Below, one piece after another: positions 5,452 to 9,867 of a stretch of 9,867 nucleotides of DNA. Numbering within the stretch: position 1 is the stretch's first letter; each line of letters starts with the position of its first letter. The notes beneath the pieces are model-generated. The model was not told where the DNA came from. It worked only from the letters and a program-made list of their open reading frames with translations, and made no database searches. Source of the DNA: Acidimicrobiaceae bacterium (GTDB lineage: Bacteria; Actinomycetota; Acidimicrobiia; Acidimicrobiales; RAAP-2); contig PKZI01000167.1 in the NCBI GenBank assembly GCA_003133005.1, positions 15,119 to 24,985 of the forward strand, in the 5' to 3' direction. The translations under genes were made by a program, and so were the position numbers.

Positions 5452-6767
5452 ACCATCCCCAAGATCTCACCTTGCGTCAGCAAGCCGACGCAGTTCGCCG
5501 CGGCGACATCAGCGCGAAAGAATTGCTGGACGCGACACTCGAACGTCTTCGCGAACGAGACCCCGCGATTAATGCCACGCCCGTCCTCTTTGACGAGCTC
5601 AGCCAAGTACAAATAAGTCAGGCGCCCGCCGGACCCCTCTACGGCGTACCCATCACCGTCAAGGACATGTACGCACTTCCTTGGCGCGCGGCGCGAAACG
5701 GCACCCTGCACAACATGATCCCCGCGGGCGCGTCGGGTCCGTATCGCAACCTGCGCGACGCCGGTCTCATCGTCGTCGGTATTGCCAATCAACACGAACT
5801 CGGCATGGGCACGACGGGCGTCTACTCCGCGTACGGCGCAATGCGAAATCCATGGGACTTTGAGCGATGCGCAGGCGGATCCTCGGGAGGCAGCGCCGCG
5901 GGTGTGTCGGCTCGTCTCGTCGCCGGCAGTCTCGCCAGCGACAGTGGTGGATCGACGAGAATTCCTGCGGCGTACTGCGGCGTCGTCGGACTCAAACTGA
6001 CCTACGGCTCGGTTCCCTACGACGGTTACTTCGGGGCCGCGACCACCTTCAGTGCGCCGGGCGTCATCACTCGCGACGCCGGCGACGCTCGAGCTCTTGC
6101 CGCGGCATTGGTGCAGCGCCCGCTCCCCCAACAAAGCGGGAGCGGACTTCGCATTGGCGTCGTGCGTGATCCATTTTGGAACGATGCGGACCAAGAGACC
6201 GCCGACGTCTGCCAACGAGCGCTCAAGCTCGCGGGATGGAAAGTAACAGAACTAAAGATTGAGAACTTCGAGCTCGCTGTTGCGGCGTTCCTCGGTCGAC
6301 TCATTGCCGAAGCGGGCGTCCCCTCGCCCGACGTACTCGCCTCACTTAGTGCGCCCACGCGCGCGTTGCTACTCGCGGGAATGCTCGCTCCCGCACGATT
6401 CGTCCCTCGAGCCGACCGCGTACGCGCCGCCGTTCGATACTCGCTCGCCGCGGCGTTTGACACCGTCGACTTCCTCGCGTGGCCCACGTCGCCCGCAGCG
6501 GCGCCCACCCTCGAGGACACATGGATCGCTCTTCCCTCGGGTCGCAAACCCGTTGACGTGCCCAACGTCCGCCAATCGTCGATTGCGAACCTCACGGGTA
6601 TCCCCGGGATCTCAATCCCCGTTGGCTTGAACACGTCGAACCTTCCGCTCGGACTGCAGTTACTTGGTCCCTGGGGCAGTGAGGCACGACTCTTGGACGC
6701 GGCCGAGCACATGGAGCGCGTGAGTGAACGAGAGTTCGTCAATCTTTTGCCACCACTCGCTCGTTAG
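5448..6767 (+). CDS. Amidase-signature hydrolase paired with a small GatC-like protein
   Basis: A cytoplasmic 439-residue amidase-signature enzyme expected to hydrolyse an amide bond. The triad is complete: Lys72 in YGVPITVKDMY, cis-Ser145 in CAGGSSGGSAAG and nucleophile Ser169 in SDSGGSTRIPAAYCGVVGLK. GIPGISIPVG at 384-393 is the conserved C-terminal strand. No signal peptide is visible. It is shorter than GatA (about 480 aa) and nearer AtzE. Two usually conserved places differ: GLKPT reads GLKLT (Leu184), and the SLDxxGP-like stretch reads TFSAPGV (200-206). These argue against a true GatA, as does the absence of gatB nearby. The ATG overlaps the small-protein stop by 4 bp. No neighbour names the substrate: the rfb genes upstream and bioY downstream belong to unrelated pathways. 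Family assignment is secure; substrate unknown. Confidence 0.92.
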   Translation: MNHPQDLTLRQQADAVRRGDISAKELLDATLERLRERDPAINATPVLFDELSQVQISQAPAGPLYGVPITVKDMYALPWRAARNGTLHNMIPAGASGPYRNLRDAGLIVVGIANQHELGMGTTGVYSAYGAMRNPWDFERCAGGSSGGSAAGVSARLVAGSLASDSGGSTRIPAAYCGVVGLKLTYGSVPYDGYFGAATTFSAPGVITRDAGDARALAAALVQRPLPQQSGSGLRIGVVRDPFWNDADQETADVCQRALKLAGWKVTELKIENFELAVAAFLGRLIAEAGVPSPDVLASLSAPTRALLLAGMLAPARFVPRADRVRAAVRYSLAAAFDTVDFLAWPTSPAAAPTLEDTWIALPSGRKPVDVPNVRQSSIANLTGIPGISIPVGLNTSNLPLGLQLLGPWGSEARLLDAAEHMERVSEREFVNLLPPLAR

Positions 6768-6782
6768 ACCTCAAGAATTGCC

Positions 6783-6825
6783 AGTAACCGTCGAGTAACG
6801 AAACGACCGGCGGAGCCTCGATAAT
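6783..6825 (+). promoter_or_regulatory. Candidate bioY promoter with tandem AGTAAC repeat
   Basis: In the 88-bp gap between the amidase and bioY, GATAAT (6820-6825) matches the -10 consensus at 5 of 6 positions, about 30 bp before the bioY ATG. Upstream, AGTAAC occurs at 6783-6788 and again at 6794-6799, exactly 11 bp apart, so both face the same side of the helix. That could be a paired protein site, for instance for a biotin-responsive regulator, but it does not match any operator I can name. No clear -35. Confidence 0.35.
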
Positions 6826-6845
6826 CTGGCGGTACCAATTAGCAC

Positions 6846-6850
6846 GAGGA
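6846..6850 (+). promoter_or_regulatory. Ribosome binding site of bioY
   Basis: GAGGA lies 5 nt before the ATG. It forms a small inverted repeat with the following CCTC (GAGG-AG-CCTC), and the octamer GGAGCCTC also occurs 36 bp upstream at 6812-6819. Confidence 0.65.
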
Positions 6851-6855
6851 GCCTC

Positions 6856-7446
6856 ATGTCAATCGTTACCGTCAACACTGCGCCGCGCCGAGTTCTCGCG
6901 GACCTGCTGCCGAGGACCGTCGTCGCCGACATTCTGCTCGTCGTTGGTGCGGCGGGTCTGGTGGGACTACTCGCCCAGATATCGATTCACCTTTCCTTCA
7001 CACCCGTGCCGATCACGGGACAAACACTCGGCGTGTTGCTGGCGGGCTCCGCGTTGGGTTGGCGTCGCGCGGGACTCTCGATGGCGCTGTACGTGGTGGC
7101 CGGACTCGCGGGCGTGCCGTGGTTCGCGAGTCACGCCAGTGGCTACGCGGGCGCAACCTTCGGTTACCTGCTCGGGTTCATCGCGGCGGGAATGCTCCTC
7201 GGTTGGTTGGCGTCCAGGGGAAGTGATCGCACCATTGTCAGGTCCGCACTCGCCATGTTGGCCGGTGAAGTCCTTCTTTACTTGATCGCGGTGCCGTGGT
7301 TGGCCGTGGACCTGCACGTCTCGCTCGCCAAGGCGTTCACACTTGGTATGTGGCCCTTCGTCGCGGGTGACCTTATCAAGGCCGGCATTGCAGGAGTGGC
7401 CCTACCCTCGACGTGGCGTCTGGTCGATCGAACCACGAAGTCTTAA
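6856..7446 (+). CDS. bioY: Biotin transporter BioY (ECF S component)
   Basis: An integral membrane protein of 196 residues that binds biotin and carries it in, alone or with an energy-coupling ATPase module. About six hydrophobic segments are visible at roughly 22-43, 54-69, 72-90, 99-119, 128-150 and 160-183. Family signatures are SFTPVPITGQTLGVLLAGSALG (about 47-68), the YVVAGLAGVPWF segment (79-90), GYLLGFIAAG (103-112) and WPFVAGDLIKAGIAG near the C terminus. The ATG has GAGGA 5 nt upstream. No bioM or bioN (ATPase and transmembrane coupling genes) lies beside it, so it must use a shared module encoded elsewhere or act alone. No biotin synthesis gene is in the window. It ends tail to tail with the isomerase gene, sharing TTAA. 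Confidence 0.93.
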   Translation: MSIVTVNTAPRRVLADLLPRTVVADILLVVGAAGLVGLLAQISIHLSFTPVPITGQTLGVLLAGSALGWRRAGLSMALYVVAGLAGVPWFASHASGYAGATFGYLLGFIAAGMLLGWLASRGSDRTIVRSALAMLAGEVLLYLIAVPWLAVDLHVSLAKAFTLGMWPFVAGDLIKAGIAGVALPSTWRLVDRTTKS

Positions 7447-8105
7447 GTCGCGTAACCCAAGAACCGCGCCTCATCGCCGTGGATGAGTCGCTTGTGTTCA
7501 CCCAAGATCTTGCGATTGAGCGTCGAATAGCGTTCGGCGACGCCCACGGCGCGATCAAGTAGGTCACGCTCTTCCGCGAGTGCTTCGACGATTCCGTGCT
7601 CGTGCGCGTCGGGGCCCGAAAATCGGTGGGCCGTCGTCGCGGCAAGGATCGCGCTCGAGCGCGGAAGTCGATTCGCGAGGATCGACCATAACTTCTCGTC
7701 GAGCGCGAGACCAATCACCGCCTCGTTCATGCACCAGTACCCGCGGTCGCTACGCATCACTCGATAGTCGAAGGCGCACGAGAGCAGCGCTCCCGCGGCA
7801 AACGTGTGTCCATTCAGCGCCGCGACGCAGTAGGCGGGGTAGACGAGAAGTCGGCCAATCGTGCGGTGCAACTCGGTGAGCGTGGCGCCAAATTCACTCG
7901 GATTCGTGCCAAATCGCTCGAGGTCGAGTCCGTTGGAGAAGAACTTCCCCTGACCAGTGAGTACGACGCCGAGCGGACCGTCAATCGCGTCGAGTTCGTC
8001 GAGAATCTCGTGCAGCCGACCGAGAGAATCAAGGTTCACTCGATTCTCGTCGTCATTCCAGACCAGTACCGCAACGTCACCGCGTTGCTGTACCGAGATA
8101 TCCAT
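7443..8105 (-). CDS. Enoyl-CoA hydratase/isomerase family protein, probably a delta3,delta2-enoyl-CoA isomerase
   Basis: A 220-residue crotonase-fold protein acting on acyl-CoA, probably shifting double bonds during breakdown of unsaturated fatty acids. GKFFSNGLDL (53-62) supplies the first oxyanion-hole segment. NGHTFAAGALLSCAFDYRVM (98-117) carries the second, and MNEAVIGL gives Glu128. By my alignment, Glu128 matches hydratase Glu164, while the other hydratase glutamate (Glu144) is Leu107 here. A single acid residue and the FSNGLDL form fit isomerases rather than true hydratases. It is slightly shorter than the typical 250-260 aa, missing some C-terminal helix. The ATG at 8105 has no ribosome binding site but has TATGAT 6 nt upstream on the minus strand, so a leaderless message is likely. 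pepP diverges upstream, and bioY converges and shares the stop-codon bases. Family sure, reaction inferred. Confidence 0.88.
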   Translation of the reverse strand: MDISVQQRGDVAVLVWNDDENRVNLDSLGRLHEILDELDAIDGPLGVVLTGQGKFFSNGLDLERFGTNPSEFGATLTELHRTIGRLLVYPAYCVAALNGHTFAAGALLSCAFDYRVMRSDRGYWCMNEAVIGLALDEKLWSILANRLPRSSAILAATTAHRFSGPDAHEHGIVEALAEERDLLDRAVGVAERYSTLNRKILGEHKRLIHGDEARFLGYAT

Positions 8106-8111
8106 CTGCGA

Positions 8112-8117
8112 ATCATA
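8112..8117 (-). promoter_or_regulatory. Leaderless -10 box of the enoyl-CoA isomerase gene
   Basis: On the minus strand TATGAT (5 of 6 to TATAAT) is followed by 6 nt (TCGCAG) and the ATG at 8105. There is no ribosome binding site in between. The -35 position reads TAGTGA, a poor match. The spacing is the standard one for transcription starting at the A of ATG. Confidence 0.65.
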
Positions 8118-8118
8118 G

Positions 8119-8128
8119 GACCGAGGTC
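8119..8128. repeat. Second exact copy of the GACCGAGGTC palindrome
   Basis: GACC-GA-GGTC lies between the two opposing -10 boxes of the isomerase gene and pepP and is identical to the core of the palindrome at 5222-5237. I found no third exact copy on either strand of the window; GACCGAGG alone also occurs inside coding sequence near 2178 and 9283. Confidence 0.4.
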
Positions 8129-8141
8129 GTCATCTCACTAG

Positions 8142-8147
8142 TAAGTT
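8142..8147 (+). promoter_or_regulatory. Candidate leaderless -10 box of pepP
   Basis: TAAGTT is followed by 7 nt (GTCGATA) and the ATG at 8155, with no ribosome binding site. It fits TANNNT but is a weaker match than the boxes of rfbA and the isomerase gene. It also overlaps the TTG at 8146 that could otherwise be taken as the start. Confidence 0.4.
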
Positions 8148-8154
8148 GTCGATA

Positions 8155-9645
8155 ATGAGCGACGTTAACCAAGTCCCCGAACCCGACGTATCGGCGGAGA
8201 ACCCCGTCTCCGAGTACTGGGTCTGGGTGGGTCCGCACCGGCCCCCGTGCCCCCGGGTCCTCTTTGAGCACATGACGAGTAATTGGGAGCCGGACGCACT
8301 ACTGAGCGACGTGCACCCCGCCGCCACGTTCAGCGCCGCACGGCGAGAAAAGATCGGCCAGCGCTTCGCCGAAAAGACCCTGGTCATCCCCACGGGTAAC
8401 CCCAAGGTCCGCGCCAACGACACGGACTACCGCTTTCGCGCCGGCACCGATTTCTTCTATCTCACCGGATGCAACGAACCCGACGCCGTCCTCGTGATTT
8501 CCCCGAGTGGATCGGGGCCTCGTTCCACCCTTTATGTGCCGCACCGGCGCGATCACCACACGCACGAGTTCTTCACCGACGCACGCTACGGCGAGCTATG
8601 GGTGGGGGCCCGACGAGGTGTCGAGGAATCGGCGGTCTACTTCGACGTGCAGACCGCGCCGCTCGAGTACCTCTATAAGGACCTCGCGTCGCTCGACTCC
8701 TCGAGCGTGCTGACCCTGCGTGGTTTTGACGAGACGGTCGATGGCATGCTCGACGCCAACGATGAGGATGAGGAGTTAGCCGTCGCCCTGAGCGAACAGC
8801 GCCTCATCAAAGACGACTTCGAGGTCGCCCAACTACAACTCGCGATTAACTACACCGTGAAGGGATTCGAAGACGTTGTTCGAGCCCTGCCCGTCGCACA
8901 GCATCGCGGCGAACGCGTGATCGAGGGAATATTCAATCTTCGCGCGCGTGTCGAGGGCAACGACGTGGGTTACGACACCATCGCCGCGAGCGGCTCGCAC
9001 GCGACAACCCTTCATTGGACCCGCAACGATGGCGAGGTGCGCGCCGGCGACCTCCTGCTGCTCGACGCCGGCGTCGAATGCCACAACCTCTATACCGCTG
9101 ACGTGACGCGCACGATGCCCGTAGATGGAAAATTCACGCCCGCCCAACGTCGAATCTACGAACTGGTTCTCCAAGCCCAGAAAGCGGGCATCGCTGCGGT
9201 GAAGCCCGGCGCGCCCTTCATGGCGGCGAACGACGCGGCGATGAAGATCCTCGCCCAAGGTCTCTACGAACTAGGCATCCTGACCGAGGAGCCCGAGACC
9301 GCCCTACGCAAGGATCGTCAGTTACACCGTCGTTACACCCTGCACGGCGTGAGCCACATGCTGGGTATTGACGTGCACGACTGCGCCAACGCGCGCAACG
9401 AGACCTACCTCGGCAACCTCGAAGAGGGTTACGTGCTCACCGTTGAACCCGGTCTGTACTTTCAGCCCAACGACCTCACGGTTCCCGAGGAGTACCGCGG
9501 GATTGGCGTGCGCATTGAAGACGACGTGCTCGTAACCGCGACCGGCGCGAAAAATCTCTCCGAGGCGCTCCCGCGTGAACCGCACGCGATTGAAGACTGG
9601 ATGAGCGAACTCTGGTCAAGCGCAACGCCCCACCTCGGGCTTTGA
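8155..9645 (+). CDS. pepP: Xaa-Pro aminopeptidase (M24B family)
   Basis: A cytoplasmic metallopeptidase that removes the N-terminal residue before proline. The N-terminal aminopeptidase-P domain covers roughly residues 50-200 (segments such as ARREKIGQRF, YRFRAGTDFFYLTG and LYVPHRRD). The pita-bread catalytic domain follows. All five metal ligands are visible, numbered from the ATG at 8155: Asp304 in LLLDAGVE, Asp316 in TADVTRTMPV, His401 in HGVSHMLGIDVHD, Glu431 in LTVEPGLYF and Glu455 in GIGVRIEDDVLVT. At 496 aa it is longer than E. coli PepP (441 aa), mostly from an N-terminal leader containing a Trp/Pro-rich stretch, and the gap between the two aspartates is one residue longer. The ATG at 8155 is preferred over TTG 8146 because a -10-like TAAGTT lies 7 nt upstream. 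gnd follows after 25 bp on the same strand. Confidence 0.94.
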   Translation: MSDVNQVPEPDVSAENPVSEYWVWVGPHRPPCPRVLFEHMTSNWEPDALLSDVHPAATFSAARREKIGQRFAEKTLVIPTGNPKVRANDTDYRFRAGTDFFYLTGCNEPDAVLVISPSGSGPRSTLYVPHRRDHHTHEFFTDARYGELWVGARRGVEESAVYFDVQTAPLEYLYKDLASLDSSSVLTLRGFDETVDGMLDANDEDEELAVALSEQRLIKDDFEVAQLQLAINYTVKGFEDVVRALPVAQHRGERVIEGIFNLRARVEGNDVGYDTIAASGSHATTLHWTRNDGEVRAGDLLLLDAGVECHNLYTADVTRTMPVDGKFTPAQRRIYELVLQAQKAGIAAVKPGAPFMAANDAAMKILAQGLYELGILTEEPETALRKDRQLHRRYTLHGVSHMLGIDVHDCANARNETYLGNLEEGYVLTVEPGLYFQPNDLTVPEEYRGIGVRIEDDVLVTATGAKNLSEALPREPHAIEDWMSELWSSATPHLGL

Positions 9646-9660
9646 CGTTCATCAAAGAAA

Positions 9661-9664
9661 GAGG
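9661..9664 (+). promoter_or_regulatory. Ribosome binding site of gnd
   Basis: GAGG lies 6 nt before the GTG at 9671 and favours that start over an ATG at 9689, which has no such site. Confidence 0.65.
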
Positions 9665-9670
9665 TACGTC

Positions 9671-9867
9671 GTGACAACCACGAATCCAATGCAGTTAGGC
9701 ATGGTGGGCCTCGGCCGCATGGGTGCGAACCTCGTCCAGCGCGTCGTGCGTGACGGTCACTCGACCGTCGCTTTTGACGTGAACCAGGAAGCCGTGCACG
9801 CCTTGGTCGCCGACCACATCGCTGGCGCAAGTTCGCTGGAGGATTTCGTACGTCAACTCACGGCGCC
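9671..9867 (+). CDS. gnd: 6-phosphogluconate dehydrogenase, N-terminal part (cut by window edge)
   Basis: The first 65 codons of a 6-phosphogluconate dehydrogenase, the decarboxylating enzyme of the pentose phosphate pathway that makes ribulose-5-phosphate. I translated it by hand from the GTG at 9671. The dinucleotide-binding loop reads LGMVGLGRMGANLVQRVVR (GxGxxG at residues 13-18), followed by VAFDVN and GASSLEDFVRQL. The acidic Asp36 at the end of the second strand, where NADP-dependent enzymes usually carry Asn-Arg, points to the shorter NAD-preferring type; that is inference from known family patterns. Its catalytic Lys and Asn are beyond the edge. It follows pepP by 25 bp with its own ribosome binding site, so the two are probably co-transcribed. 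A related beta-hydroxyacid dehydrogenase is the main alternative, but the local wording is that of Gnd. Confidence 0.85.
   Translation, partial: MTTTNPMQLGMVGLGRMGANLVQRVVRDGHSTVAFDVNQEAVHALVADHIAGASSLEDFVRQLTA

Noticed and set aside
5430..6215. 261-aa open frame on the minus strand across the amidase
   Set aside because: It lies antisense to a gene with a complete amidase signature, its sequence is low in complexity and Arg/Gly-rich, and it has no recognisable motif; a GC-rich shadow frame.
6026..6742. 238-aa open frame on the minus strand in the second half of the amidase
   Set aside because: Antisense to conserved amidase sequence, Ser/Ala/Arg-rich with no domain; shadow frame.
1..9867. 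Mobile element, CRISPR array, tRNA or toxin-antitoxin pair
   Set aside because: No transposase or integrase motifs, no spaced direct repeats of CRISPR length, no tRNA-like fold, and the only small gene is best explained as an amidase partner.

Overview
The window (about 58% GC by eye, dense coding, many GTG starts, gaps of 121 bp or less) looks like an actinobacterial chromosome. The long DERA-type deoC followed by two aldehyde dehydrogenases, the actinobacterial-style PepP and the frequent -10 boxes 6-7 nt before a start codon all fit. A member of the Acidimicrobiia is my guess; that is inference only. I see no mobile element, tRNA, rRNA, CRISPR array or phage gene. Eleven protein genes are present, two of them cut by the window edges.

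Region 1 (1-2719, minus strand) is a deoxyribose catabolism operon: deoC, then a full aldehyde dehydrogenase gene, then a second one that runs off the left edge. The genes overlap by 32 and 8 bp. DeoC splits 2-deoxyribose-5-phosphate into acetaldehyde and glyceraldehyde-3-phosphate, and the dehydrogenases would oxidise the aldehyde.

Region 2 (2770-5138) is a dTDP-sugar cluster. rfbB and rfbC lie on the minus strand and overlap by GTGA. rfbA diverges from them across a 51-bp gap. Together they turn glucose-1-phosphate into dTDP-4-keto-L-rhamnose. The last reductase gene, rfbD, is not in the window, and RfbA lacks the usual C-terminal tail.

Region 3 (5260-6767, plus strand) is a two-gene unit joined by an ATGA overlap: a 63-residue GatC/AtzG-like small protein and an amidase-signature hydrolase with an intact Lys-Ser-Ser triad. 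Its substrate is unknown. This is the best candidate for something poorly described.

Region 4 (6856-8105) has bioY (biotin uptake, plus) converging on an enoyl-CoA isomerase-like gene (minus); both use one TTAA for their stop codons. Region 5 (8155-9867, plus) has pepP followed by the start of gnd, the latter cut by the right edge.

Regulation: deoC, rfbA, the isomerase gene and pepP each have a TANNNT box 6-7 nt before the start codon and no Shine-Dalgarno sequence, so they look leaderless. The other starts have GAGG/AGGA-type sites, except rfbC and the amidase, which are coupled to the preceding gene by overlap. A short motif with core CCGAGGT recurs in three of the regulatory gaps.
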